Of a stretch of 64,000 bases of DNA, positions 1 through 11,119 are shown in pieces. The stretch covers positions 62,001-126,000 of the forward strand of contig JAQOOI010000040.1 of the NCBI GenBank assembly GCA_028554645.1, read 5' to 3'. Every line of letters begins with the position of its first letter. The first letter of the stretch is position 1. The notes below the pieces were generated by a model. That model was not told where the DNA came from. It saw only the letters and a list, made by a program, of their open reading frames with translations, and did not search any database. A program made the position numbers and the translations under genes. Origin of the DNA: Omphalotus guepiniiformis. Taxonomy: Eukaryota; Basidiomycota; Agaricomycetes; Agaricales; Omphalotaceae.

Positions 1-2361
1 TTACATTCTGAAGAACGTTGACGAAGAAGAGGTATGTTTGTTCTTAACCTCATTTGAAAGAATCCAGCACTCACCTGTGCCAGATTAGCACTTGCGTAGG
101 GTTTGCTGCCTTGGCTCAACAAAATAACCGCTCGTCGAGAGGCCTGCGATACACCGGCGTTGGAGCTGTGACGTGTGCGCGAAGTGAGATGGTTCTTCCA
201 TTGGGAATGGGCAACTTAGAGAAGGGGGAGCGGTATGTGTACCTTGATTCTTGCGCAATCTCCTGTTTATTGACTTGTGAAGCTATGTTAATTCGGACTT
301 CATACTCGGGTCGGCGCTGAGCCTGGTGGCGCACCATCTCCTTCTGCTCTTTGTCAGCTATGATATATGTTGTCAATGGTCTGCCAACCTATTCAAACGA
401 ATGGAGGGGTGGGATGAAAACTTGAAGATACCACCCTCGGTTACTCTGGTCCCGATTATTCCGAAATTCCATCATGCGGCCCATAGGGAAGAAGGTCATC
501 ATAGGTTCGATTGCAAGTTAGTGCAAGGTCTTGGGGAATCCGACTGCGAAGGGTGTGAGCGGGTTTGGGCGGTCAATAACGCAGCGGCGGCGTCTACAAA
601 AACCATGGGGCCAGGGTCTAGGATTGACGTTTTAAACGATCATTTCGGGTGGCACAACTGGCAAAAATACATCGGTTTAGGTACGCAAATGATATAACGC
701 ATGCGTCGAAGCGGCTGACAATGACTTAGGTAAACTTTCCATGATGCGGTATGCCCAGGCGGTGAAGGAGCGAAATGTGCAGGTTGAGGCTCATCGTGGC
801 TTGACCGCCTCTCTGCCCGAGGGCTTGAAGGACAAATGGGAGGCGATTTGCGTTGCATGGGAGTATGGGCGGTCAAACCGAAAGGGGCTAGTGAATCCAT
901 TCCAAACCTCTCAGCATTGTGAGTAAATTGATTTATTGAGTATCGTGTAACGTCAATTGAAATGAACGGACAGTTATGTCTCTGGCTGCAGTGGAGAAGG
1001 AGCTAGCTGAGTACGAAGAGGATCGGGTGAAGAAAGGGGGGACTTCATATCACAAGACTGGCCCAGGGGCTTTTCTCGTTTTGGGGCTGGAGCTAGAGGA
1101 GGCTCAGTACGTCATAAAATTATTTTGAGAGGAAAATGGTGAATAACTTGTATGCAGGCGAAAGATTAGAACGCTCGTCAAGGCCAAGAATAATCCTACC
1201 GCATCTCAGTCTACAACAATTGCGGAGCAACGAACCGTTCTGCGTAGCAAGATTCGTGGCTGGATTCTCCTCCGTCACATCTATATGCCCGGGCTCCTGC
1301 AGACCCTGACTGAACTGGGTCTTGGTTTTGGCGAGGAGAGCAGCGACGATGTACAGCCCGAGGATATCACCCTTTGGCTACCATCCGCGATTCCGAGCGC
1401 TAGGCGTGTTACAACTTGCCTTCCAATACTGCCAGACATGGAAGCTCGTCTCCGCACTGCACAATGTCAAGACAGTCTGGATGGATTACGTCACACACTC
1501 CGCGTGAAGTTGCGGATGCTGATGTTCAAGTACGCAAACGTTACTGGGCAGCGAGACGGACTTCGCTCCCGAGCAAATATTGACGGTATTCAGGAACGAG
1601 CAAAGGCTTTAGCGGAGACGTATCGAAGAGCACGGGCCGCAAAGTTTGCTCTGTCTGGACCAGGAGATTGGGAGCAGACATTCAGAGTATTGAATGATGC
1701 AGACGTACGTGCGTACACTGACCCAGAGCGTACACGGAGTGGGCCAGGAAGGTTGGGAACAACGGAGGTGGAGGTTGGGGAGGGGCCAGAGCCTGTTCCA
1801 GGACGACTGTCTGCTAACGGCGACCAGATCGATCTTGTTTCAGAGGACATATCTGACCTGCAGCATCGTCATGAACATGGCACCGGGTTATCGAGAATGC
1901 AACTCTCCTGGATTTGGACAACTACACGTGTAAATAACGACGACGGCGTGGATCCAGGGGACGAAATCCTGCGAGAGGTATGGGCGAAAAGTCGTGCGCG
2001 TGCGGAGCGGGCGACGGAAGAGGTTTTGCGGCTGCGGGAGGAGATGCAAAGAACGTTGATGTTCTTAATTTGGAAGGCTCAGTGGTGGAGGGACAAGGCT
2101 GAGGTAAATATTACAGATGACCCTGTTCTTAAGGAGGGGATAAGGGCGTACGCGCTGAAGCAAGAACACATTCAGACAAACCTCGCATACCACTTCAAGG
2201 GTATGTGGTCTGTTCCGCTTGCCGACGCTTCGAAAGCCGTTTTTGGGCAGGACGACGGGGCGGAGAGAGCGCTAGATGAGGAGCTAGATGATGATGAGGG
2301 GGAGGAGGGGGAGGATCAGGATGCAGAGGGTCAAGAAGAAGAAGGTATGGGGGTAGAGTAG
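1..2361 (+). CDS. KDZ transposase, 3' exons (partial at window start)
   Basis: C-terminal two thirds of a DDE-type KDZ transposase, the nuclease that would excise and insert the element by recognising its terminal repeats. Exons inferred from the full copy: <1-31, 84-232, 283-680, 730-918, 974-1106, 1158-2361. Visible are the second catalytic region (SYDICCQW, with the aspartate after SY) and the region around CERVWAVNN that supplies the glutamate, followed by the family motif GPGSR. The first catalytic aspartate and the cysteine cluster lie before the window edge. No stop or frameshift was seen in these exons. The C-terminus is a low-complexity acidic Glu/Asp tail. Whether a complete gene exists depends on sequence to the left. 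Confidence 0.88.
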
Positions 2362-2461
2362 GAAATGTAACCAGGTATTTGCATGAAGGACCCTGTGAGT
2401 GTGCCAGATATGTGCTGTGTTACATACACATAATGCGTAACAATGCCCTGTATACAAAGTC

Positions 2462-2532
2462 AATTTAGTTCAGTGGTCTATTGTGCCTGTCTGTCGATTC
2501 ATAACGCGCCCGGGTTCGAGTCCCGGGCAGTT
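2462..2532 (+). other. tRNA-like pol III promoter remnant in KDZ copy 1
   Basis: A box A-like TTTAGTTCAGTGG and a box B-like GGGTTCGAGTCCC with a perfect 5-bp T stem (CCGGG/CCCGG) are spaced as in a tRNA. The 5' half resembles tRNA-Asp (a GTC lies near the anticodon position). The acceptor and D stems do not pair, so this is a degenerate tRNA or a tRNA-derived SINE head rather than a working tRNA. An identical segment sits in KDZ copy 2. Confidence 0.35.
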
Positions 2533-2648
2533 CTTTTATTTATGACTAATCTGCGCTAACTGAAAGATCACATGATGTGCGTGACCCACTGATCCTGGCA
2601 TAACCTGTGTGACCAATTCGCTGAACGCGTGACAGAAGAGCATGGCAG

Positions 2649-2774
2649 TGTTACTAGTAACAGCACTATATATGGTATGTAGGGTAATTTCCCTGAACCG
2701 TCAAATGCCCTATATTTAGGCCCAAGGGAAACTGCCCTCCATGAAGCATCGTGAACTGAGGGCAAATACCCTTA
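2649..2774 (+). repeat. KDZ right terminal inverted repeat, copy 1
   Basis: 126 bp ending in AAATACCCTTA. It is the inverse of the sequence at 14424-14549 apart from a few mismatches. The next bases are the reading frame of gypsy A, showing that this KDZ copy sits inside that retrotransposon. A subterminal palindromic motif lies just inside, at 2582-2613. Confidence 0.85.
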
Positions 2775-5700
2775 ATGAAGCTTCAAACCAGCAGCTACTG
2801 GTGGAAGCATCGGAAGCAACAGTTGCCCAAATTAGGTCATTGGATATTAGCGAAGCCGTATCAGCCGTAAAGACGCTCAAAAAGTCTTTACGCTTCGTGA
2901 AAGGTACTAAGGGACGAGATCTCAAATTGTCGGTCACAATCGAAGACATAGAAAGTGGCAAACAAATTGAGACGTCGGCATTACTTGATAGTGGAGCCAC
3001 AGGTTCTTGCGTAAACAAAGAATTCGTAGAGAAGCACGGCTTAACTGTCAAGAAACTACCAATCAGAATGCCAGTATATAATGCAGATGGTACCTTAAAC
3101 GAAGACGGTTCAATCGAAGGACTTGTGGAAGTCAGATTGGTAATAGGAGATCATGCGGAACGCATTGAACTTGCTGTTACCAATTTAGGAAAAACGGACA
3201 TTTTCTTAGGACTAGACTGGTTAAGACGTCATAATCCAAATATAGATTGGAATGACTCAATCTTAAACTTTGACCGATGTCCAAAGAAGTGTGGCTATAT
3301 CCTGTTTTACCTAAAACCCGAATCTGAGGCTGAGATCCAAGAACTCGAAGAAGGCGACAGGTTGTTTTACCTGAATTGGGACGGATATCTCCGGAGTATG
3401 ACTTTTGGAAAAGGAAAAAAGACGGAGTCAAAGGCAGACAAGTACGTCAATGAGTACAAAGATGTCTTTGACGAAGCTGATTTCCAAAATCTACCGGAAT
3501 GTAGACCCTGGGACCATGCAATCGAATTGAAGCCTGACTTCACACCGGTTGATTGCAAAGTATATCCATTAAACCCTGCGGAACAAGTAGTATTGGATGA
3601 GTTTATCAAGGAAAACCTGAAATCTGGACGAATCAGAACGTCGAAGTCACCTATGGCGTCACCATTCTTCTTCGTAAAAAAGAAGGACGGGAAGCTTCGA
3701 CCAGTCCAGGATTATCAGAAACTGAATGAAGCAACGATAAAGAACAAATACCCGTTGCCGCTCATTCAGGAACTCATCGATAAACTGAAAGATTCCAAGG
3801 TTTTTTCTAAAATGGATGTTTGATGGGGATATAACAATATCCGAATCAAGGACGGTGATGAGTGGAAGGCGGCCTTTAGAACTAATCGGGGACTCTTTGA
3901 GCCAACAGTGATGTTCTTTGGACTCACAAATTCTCCCGCGACCTTTCAAGCTTTCATGAACCACATATTGAGGGACTTGATTAACGAAGGTCACGTCATG
4001 GTATACTTGGACGACATTTTAATATTCACGGATACAATTGAAGAACATCAATCAATTGTAAAAAAGGGTATTAGACATATTACGAGAACATAAGTTATAT
4101 CTGAGACCCGAGAAATGTGAATTCGAAACAGACGTCGTCGAGTATCTGGGAGTTTTTGTGGGAAACGGACAAGTACACATGGACCTGAAGAAAGTTAAGG
4201 CGGCAAAAGATTGGAAAGTGCCGGGAAACAAAAAAGAAGTACAATCTTTCTTGGGTTTCTGCAACTTTTACCGACGATTCATTCGAGGGTTTAGTCAAAT
4301 AGCCAAACCATTGTCTTCACTTACCGGGAACACGAAATGGGAATGGACAGAGCTACAACTGCAGGCATTCGAAGAACTCAAGAGTAGAATTGCCGAGGAA
4401 GTAGTTTTGACCATACCCAGGGATCAGGGACAATTCCGTGTAGAAGCGGATTCATCGGACTATGCAAATGGAGCCGTACTATCACAAAAAATAGACGGTA
4501 AATAGTGGCCAATCGCCTTTAGGTCAAGATCTCTTAATGAAACAGAACATAATTATGAGATCTATGATAAGGAAATGATGGCTATCATGGATTCCCTTGC
4601 AGACTGGCGGCAATACCTAATGGGAGCAGCAGAATCCTTCGAGATTTACACAGATCATCAAAATCTGCAGTATTTCAAGAAGCCCCAGAAGTTGAACCGC
4701 TGACAAGCCCGATGGATAACGGAATTATCCGAGTACGATTTTACCCTGATCCATAAACCTGGAAAGTCAATGGGGAAGCCTGATGCATTGTCCAGGATGG
4801 CCAATCATGAGACGGGGGAAAATGACAACGCGAACTTAGTACTTCTGAAGCCGGAACTTTTTTCGATCAACAAACTGGAAATGCCTGAAGATGAGATCTT
4901 AGATCTTATCAAAAAGAAGTCAAAAGTACGGGATAATCTAGTCAATAAGGCTTTAGAAGGAAAAGATCAGGGTTGGGTCGAGTCATCAGAAGGAATAGTC
5001 ACATGGCAAGATCAAATCTACGTACCTATTGACAATAGGTTACGAGGAAAGATCATTGGCATTCATCATGACTCGGTTCTTGCGGGACATCCAGGACAAT
5101 TTAAAACCATGGAGTTGGTAACAAGGAACTATTGGTGGCCAGGAATCACTCAAGATGTACGGAAGTACGTCAAGGGTTGCGAAAAATGTCAGGCTACTAA
5201 AAGTCATCGAACCAAACCAACTGGAACTCTGGTACCGAATGAGATTCCGGACGGACCATGGCAGACAATCGGAACAGACTTGATTGGTGAACTACCGGAA
5301 GCTGGCGGATTTAATGCAATAAGCGTAACCGTGGATTATTTCACAAAGCGGACACGCTTAGTTCCCACGCATATGTCATTAACGTCGGAAGGAATGGCCC
5401 GGATCTATAGAGACAGGATCTTCCCAATACACGGATTACCACAAAAAATCATTCATGATAGAGGCCCACAATATCACTCTAAATTCATGAAGGAACTTTA
5501 CCGACTATTGGGAATTCAGGGTAGCTTCACAACAGCGTACCACCCACAGAGTAACGGTCAAACTGAACAAATAAACCAAGAGATAGAACACTATCTCAGG
5601 ATTTTCATTAATCAGCATCAGAATGACTGGCACGAGTGGCTGCCAACAGCGGAATTTGTATTGAATGATAGAGTACACTCAGCTACAAAAGTGTCTCCAT

Positions 5701-6478
5701 TCTTTGCAGATATGGGAAGACATCTGTATAAAGGGACAGCTCCGGTTAAGACGTCATCAAACCCAACGGCACAGGAATTTGCGGACTCAATGAAGAAGAT
5801 CAGAGAAGAAGTAGGATCGGCATTGACAAAGGCAAAAGCGGACATGGCACGACATTACGACAAGAAGCGGACAGCTTCAATAGAATACAAGCCGAAAGAC
5901 AAAGTTTGGCTTGAAGCAACAAATCTAACTTCTGATCGTCCAATGAAAAAACTGGATGATAAAAGATTTGGTCCATTCGAAGTCGTAGAAAAAGTAGGCG
6001 CCACATCCTATCGCCTTAAGATGCCAAAGACCTGGAAACAGATCCATCCTGTGTTTAATGAAGTACTGCTTACTCCATATCACGAACCACAATTTCCGGA
6101 ACAACCTAAGAACGATTGACCCCCGCCTGTGATAGAAGGAAAAGAACCGGAGTTTGAAGTAGAAGAGATAGTAGACTCAGGAAAATACAGGGGAGGAAAA
6201 TTTGGATACAAAGTGCACTGGAAAGGATATTCACGACACGAGCAGACATGGGAGCCGTTAGCGAATCTAACAAATGTGAAGGAGGCAATCGAGGATTTCC
6301 ACAAGAAATTCCCCGATAAACCCCGACTTCGTAAACTCGAAATACCCATTTCCTTATTTCCGACATCATTATTTCGATCAATGCCTAAACACGACACCTA
6401 TACCGAAGTAGTAGATCAAAAGAAAATGCCAACTGAGGCCTTAGCAGTGAAGTTAGGACGATGGGGATATCGTGCCTA
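2775..6478 (+). pseudogene. Gypsy A pol polyprotein (PR-RT-RH-IN-chromodomain), inactivated
   Basis: Would have encoded the enzymes for reverse transcription and integration. Seen in order: aspartic protease with LLDSGATGS, RT with palm motif VYLDDILIF (about 3995-4025), RNase H with VEADSSDYA and TDHQNLQ, integrase zinc motif (HH near 5066, C-x2-C near 5178), the integrase DDE core and a C-terminal chromodomain (about 6150-6330; YKVHWKGYS, TWEPL). Lesions: TGA at 3821 where the family has Arg (DVRWGYNN), a one-base frameshift in the A/G run near 4060-4070, TAG at 4503 (Gln expected), TGA at 4701 (Arg) and TGA at 6117 (Arg). Three of the four stops are CGA-to-TGA, the pattern expected from deamination of methylated CpG. 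The chromodomain suggests targeting to marked heterochromatin. Confidence 0.92.
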
Positions 6479-6490
6479 AGGAGGGGGTAA
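6479..6490 (+). other. Polypurine tract of gypsy A
   Basis: AAGGAGGGGGTAA lies directly before the LTR start; it is the usual primer site for plus-strand DNA synthesis. Confidence 0.75.
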
Positions 6491-6950
6491 TGTTACGAAC
6501 AATGTATTCTTTTTCTTTTCATCTTATCTTATCAACTGTTTGTACATGTAGACACTTTTATTATCAGTAGATAGTATCGTATTACTTAGATCTAGGGTTA
6601 TATTAATTACACATGTAGACAGCATGATGATCTTAGACACACACAGAACACAAGGCGATCGAGATCACAACACGTATATCCTGAGGCGATCATAACTCAT
6701 GGATAAATCATGGTAGACACACGTTAATTAGTCAAGGGTTACAACCCAGGGTTTAGGGTATTATTTACGTATATAAGAACACTTCTTTTGTAGGATACTT
6801 CTTTAGCTTTGATCTAGTTTAATCTCCTCGAGATAAGCTTGTACTTAGCCAGATCCTTTTCTCAATCTATTTCTCTTGACTTCTTATCTTCTTTGTAAGA
6901 AGTTAAGGTTTTGTGTAAAGTCACTTGAGTAAAATCTCGAGTCGCTAACA
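6491..6950 (+). repeat. 3' LTR of gypsy A (460 bp)
   Basis: Begins TGTTACGA and ends GCTAACA, giving TGTTA/TAACA terminal inverted repeats. A TATA box (TATATAAG at 6770-6777) marks the U3/R region. The next five bases, GATAT, are the candidate target duplication, but the matching left flank is outside the window. Confidence 0.85.
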
Positions 6951-8189
6951 GATATCTTTTGCATCACTGATAGTGCTCAATCTACTTGTGTTTGCAACCA
7001 GACAGTTCGCAAAGAGGAAGATAGTCAAAGTGCTGTGCCTCTTGCAGGCCCACAATGCTCACTTCATCTTTATTGTGTCTCTTTGGTAAGTTATCACTCA
7101 AACCTCTCAGATTAGCAGACTTTCTATTAAATCTTTGATTATAGACTACCGTACTCCATAAGGGTCTCTTCTTAGCCCTTTTGAAGTGGTTGAACATGTT
7201 AACTCAAGTATAATGAGATACTCAAGGTTGCTGGTGAACTTGGTGAGGAGCTGCAGGGGTTTTCAATGTTTTAATCAAGGCCCTTACAGAATGAGTGTAA
7301 GTCGAACTCACATGAAATATCCAACTTGAATAGTACTAACCAGACTTCTGTACCCAGCTCTTTCACTGGTCATTACACCACTGGTCAAGTCCCACTGGCA
7401 GCAGTATAAGTTTGAAACAGCAGTACTAATAGTACAAGAAGCTGTCAGTGCATAGACTTGTGATTGGTTTCCTTGCATGACACCCTTCCACATTGTATCA
7501 TTTTCTGTGTCTACAGAGCAATCATACATAGGGACCTCATTGGTACTAGTAGTCTCATATTTTACTAGTCTGTGATGAATACAATCACTCCAATGGCTTT
7601 GAACAAATGACTTACCAGCCATACGAGCCTTCTGGGCTTGAAAGAGCTTCACATTTTGTTTCCCATTAACTTGCATGAAAGGATAACTTGATTTGTGGAA
7701 GACAGCAGAGCATTTGCCTCTGAGCATGTTTGTGTGTCGCGTGCTGCGAGTGCACGTGATATCCTCAAGCATGTGACTCCCAGAATGTTTGAAGTTCAAC
7801 ACCTAGTACCTACCACTCTTCACTTCCTTCACAGTAAGATGTTCTTCATGGTAAGTTCTTTCTGCCTTGCTGTCAGTTGCTTACCTCATGAACACTGCTG
7901 GGGTTACTGATTCTACCACATACTGGATCTAACCAGCTGGTGTCTTAAGAAGAGTGGCTTGAGAGCAGAGGCAAGTTTTGTATGAAAATCAACAGCTTGC
8001 TAACCTTCTTATTCCTCAGGTCATAAAAAATGTCTTATCTTGTGCGCAGTGTAAGAACTCCCTTCCTTTAAGAAGAATCCCTACTGAAATGTGGTATAGC
8101 TCCGTTCTGGCGAGACATATAGCGTCTCTCCACTACAAGCCTCTGATGAGTTCACCTTTGTAAAAGCATGTCCTACCCAATCTTGGATT
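6951..8189. other. Unassigned degenerate sequence
   Basis: No recognisable gene. A 164-codon frame on the minus strand (7308-7802) has no motif I recognise and may be chance. The last few hundred bases may be a decayed N-terminal part of the TET/JBP relic that follows, but stops in every frame prevent a call. Confidence 0.4.
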
Positions 8190-9118
8190 GAATCAGCCGG
8201 GTTATTGCCTTGCTTTGTGGCTGCCTCAACCGGCAAAGATACATTGATGAGATGCATCAGGCTTTTAAAGAGGTTATGAAGGAGGGTAAGGCTGCTAAGC
8301 TAGGTGCTTCCATGGAGAAACCCCATTGCTGTGGTGGTTTTCCTGCCTACAATGTTGGTGTAGTGATGGGAATGGGTAGTGCTAAGCCAGTCACATTGAA
8401 TAGTAAGGACATGGCCCCTGCATTACAATGTCTCATTGGGTTGAAGGCAGTTTGTGACATGGCTGCCTTTCAAAACTGTAGGTTTAAACTTCCAAACAGT
8501 GATTTCTCTCACACACATATGCCCTCTACCAGCCTACTTAGCACTATGGGCTTCTTGCCTATACAATATCTACAAAATTACTATCGAGAAGATGTATGAG
8601 CAAGAAGTCCTACTCCCCTGGAACTTCCTCAGTGTCTTCACTTCTGCAGCCTTCAATTTTGGTGGTAATGTACCTACAAACACCATGATTTCTTCAACTG
8701 GCCCTTTGGCTAGTGTTTTATTATAGCCTTGGGTCAGTTTGACCATACAAAAGGTGGCCAGATAGCAATATGGGAGTTCAAGCTAGTCATTGATTTTCCA
8801 CACACTGCTACTGTGGGTATATCCTCTGCAGTTATCACCCACTCAAATATGCCTGTTGTTCCTGGTGAGCTTGATATACTGATGCTATTCCTACCAACGC
8901 TAACAAAACCTTCAGGCAATAAGTGAATCTCCTTTACCCAATACTCAGCTGGCCCTATCTTTCGCTGGATGGAAAACAGCCTCCGCACTGAAAAACAGTT
9001 CATGGCTGAAGATCCAGTGCAGTATACGGGAATGGCAAAGAAGAAGAGTGAGGCCTATCTTAAGCAGGTGAAGTTATACTCTACATTGGACAAACTTTTT
9101 GGGCATGTTGCTGAGTGA
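8190..9118 (+). pseudogene. TET/JBP-like 2OG-Fe(II) dioxygenase relic
   Basis: Relic of a DNA-base dioxygenase of the family that oxidises 5-methylcytosine or thymine methyl groups. Recognised by order and spacing: IALLCGC start of the domain, GFPAYNVG with MGMG, AAFNFGG, an HHD metal motif followed by NWPFG (about 8680-8712), GQFDHTKGGQ, SAVITHSN with the distal histidine, and SFTQYSAGPIFRW. Lesions: a frameshift just before the HHD motif, TAG at the Trp of the PFGW motif (about 8713), and TGA where the 2-oxoglutarate-binding Arg should precede ISFTQY, right after an intron (GTGAGC to TTCAG, about 8862-8915). It belongs to a subgroup distinct from the intact gene at 16.6-18.2 kb. No KDZ termini were found around it. 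Confidence 0.8.
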
Positions 9119-9277
9119 ATGTTTGTTACAAACCGACCAATCAAACATATGTTAGAATCTAAGACAATGCACTACCAGTGATACACTGATCAGACACAAT
9201 AAATAGAGTTCAATTACAGTTCACTGAGATCACTAAAGCAATGTAATAGTAGCTTAATACACAAGAATTGCTTTCCA

Positions 9278-10371
9278 AGTGTCTTAGATTTCTCCAGACA
9301 TATAAGGATTTACATATTGCTGGGTCCTGTTGTGTCAGGCTGCACATGAGGCGTGAAAATGAGGGTCCACATTTTCGCACCCGCTGATGCACCTATATTA
9401 AAAGCCTGGTGATTAATCATTTTAGGCATTTGCAGTAATGGATATAGAGGGTTGGAAGGTGCCCGCCTTGTCAATCAAAATGTGTCATGAATTGAGTAAT
9501 AAAGCATGTTCTGTTACCTACGGTACAGCATGTATATCAAGGTTCTAGGCTAGTCAGTATAGTTGTGATGTAGAAAATTGTTCAATGGCCATCCACTGTT
9601 GAATTAGACTCACCCAATCTCGTAACAAGAGCTCTGACATCACAATGTCAATTGCATCATATAATTATTAGAAGAATACTTTCCTCCAGTCAATAAAGAT
9701 TAAAAACCCAGCGGAAACTAAAAATGGATGGAACACAAAATAAAGTTGAAATAATAGATCTAGAATAGTTCTGGGGTATTTACTCCTTAATTAATCGCCA
9801 GGACAAAAGTTGATTGAGGAAAATTGCTTTGATTAATTGTCCGGTGAAAATTGCTTGCCAAGAAAGTGTAAAAACTCGATCAGTAAAATTTCTCGGAATA
9901 CTACTGAATTGAAGGAGTTCCTTTGACAAAACAATGTGATACTTTGAGAGGTATAATTTCTACCAGGTGATTAATCCTATAGAACCCGGATGTCCGAGAA
10001 AATGTCAAGGAAATCCGTAAAAATGAAATAAAGGGGCTGAATATTGCTCACAATAAAAATAATGGAATTAAAACACATTTTTGAGGTTTGCCTCATAAAA
10101 TAGATCTATTGTTGAATGAAGTGCTAGAACACTTGTAGATACTATACAAATACTGTACATATTATTAGAAAGTCCTTCAAGTACATATAATACTATACTA
10201 ATGACTTTAATACCTATTGTAGATAGTTATACCATGTATGTAGGGTCATTCTGGAGTGTTTAGAGCGTGCGCAAAAATGTGGACACTCATTCTCACGCCT
10301 CATGCGCGGCCTGACACAACAGGACCAAACAATATGTAAATCCTTACATGTCTGGAGAAATCTAAGACACT
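9278..10371. repeat. Inverted-repeat pair of about 105 bp flanking an LTR-Y fragment
   Basis: The arm at 9278-9384 (GTCTTAGATTTCTCCAGACA onward) is the inverse of 10265-10371. Between them lies an LTR-Y fragment and about 150 bp of AT-rich DNA. The right arm ends exactly at the start of the B LTR, the left arm exactly at the LTR-Y start, so this looks like a small terminal-inverted-repeat element used as a landing site by retrotransposons, or an inversion scar. Confidence 0.6.
9385..10109 (+). repeat. LTR-Y, 5' fragment
   Basis: About 725 bp homologous to the first half of the LTR at 24865-26245, starting at its TGATGC end. It lacks a short internal segment near the start and breaks off after TAGATCTAT. 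The TATA-containing half is missing, so it is a dead fragment. Confidence 0.8.
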
Positions 10372-10910
10372 GTTAAGTCCGTGCGGACTAGAGACGGTAA
10401 GAGAGCGAGGACCTCCGAGGAGGTCCGAGAGAAGGAGTTCGAAAGGAACAAGACAAGATAAAGCAGGAGCTCCGAATTGCTCCGGCAACAAGACTTCACC
10501 CGGTAGGCAGTATTATTTCGATACTGCCCCCCGTGCTGCACCCGGATTGGAAGTCCGAGGAGAGATGAGAGTTCAGATGAGAAATTCAAGATAGTAGTCC
10601 GGAGACTAAATTGATTTAAAACTAAAGTATATACAGTATAAGCGTGAAGTATTTATATGAGTATTCTACCGGAGATACTCGGAGTAATAAAACAATAGTG
10701 TGAGAAGAATGAAACTAAAGAACAATAAGAACATGGAACGTCGGCGACGTTCGGATGTCCAGAGTAGAAAAGAATAATAAAAGCGAATAGGAAAGCGTGA
10801 ATTTGTAAAGTGAACCATATGGCAAGATTGAATAGATGTCAGGAAGAAGAAATCAAAGAAGTTCTAGAAACCGGAGGTCTGACCCGGAGTTCCGGCGCAT
10901 AGCCGTAACA
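10371..10910 (-). repeat. 3' LTR of gypsy B (540 bp)
   Basis: TGTTA/TAACA termini; the minus-strand polypurine tract (AGGGAGATAC) abuts the right end. A minus-strand TATA-like box (ATATAAAT) lies at 10651-10658. The 3' (left) part holds short palindromes at 10376-10389, 10409-10426 (perfect 8-bp arms), 10466-10483, 10506-10528 (perfect 8-bp stem, 7-nt loop) and 10596-10607. The U3 (right) part holds repeated CGGAG boxes next to the TATA box and at its far end. About 19 CGG/CCG triplets occur in 540 bp. Confidence 0.85.
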
Positions 10911-10920
10911 GTATCTCCCT

Positions 10921-10950
10921 CTTAGGGTTCTTGCCCTCAAGAACCCTAAG
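10921..10950. repeat. Perfect 13-bp stem-loop beside the B polypurine tract
   Basis: CTTAGGGTTCTTG and its complement are separated by four bases. Three CCAAGT repeats follow at once. Its position between the polypurine tract and the accessory gene promoter suggests a regulatory or terminator role, but none is established. Confidence 0.6.
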
Positions 10951-11045
10951 TTCCAAGTCCCAAGTCCCAAGTCCGACCCTGCCCCTCGGAGTGAGATGTG
11001 TCCGAATTTTCAACATCGACCAAATCCTGCCAAACACTGGATTGA

Positions 11046-11053
11046 TATAAAAG
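11046..11053 (+). promoter_or_regulatory. TATA box of the gypsy B opposite-strand gene
   Basis: TATAAAAG lies 74 bp upstream of the ATG at 11120, on the strand opposite to pol, indicating an independent pol II promoter inside the retrotransposon. Confidence 0.6.
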
Positions 11054-11119
11054 CCTAGCCTGCAAACCTCTAAGTTCCCCCAACCCCGCGCTCTTCAACC
11101 CCGTAAACTCAACACAAAG

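Larger units (their letters stand above)
1..2774 (+). mobile_element. KDZ transposon copy 1, 3' part
   Basis: The first 2.8 kb is a near-perfect repeat of 20102-22903 (constant offset 20101). It carries the 3' exons of a KDZ transposase, the tRNA-like segment and the right terminal inverted repeat. The only difference I noticed is C at 1405 versus T at 21506, a CpG transition giving Arg versus Cys. Identity continues about 30 bp past the terminal repeat into gypsy A sequence, so the shared block is larger than the transposon. The left part lies outside the window. Confidence 0.9.
2775..6950 (+). mobile_element. Ty3/gypsy chromovirus A, 5'-interrupted by KDZ copy 1
   Basis: Protease, reverse transcriptase, RNase H, integrase, chromodomain, polypurine tract and 3' LTR follow in Ty3 order. 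The gag, 5' LTR and start of pol are not present; they should lie left of KDZ copy 1, outside the window. Unlike elements B, C and D, pol is followed almost at once by the LT R, with no opposite-strand gene between them. Confidence 0.9.

Noticed and set aside
7308..7802. 164-codon minus-strand protein
   Set aside because: No domain, no conserved motif, surrounded by stop-rich relic DNA; not distinguishable from chance.
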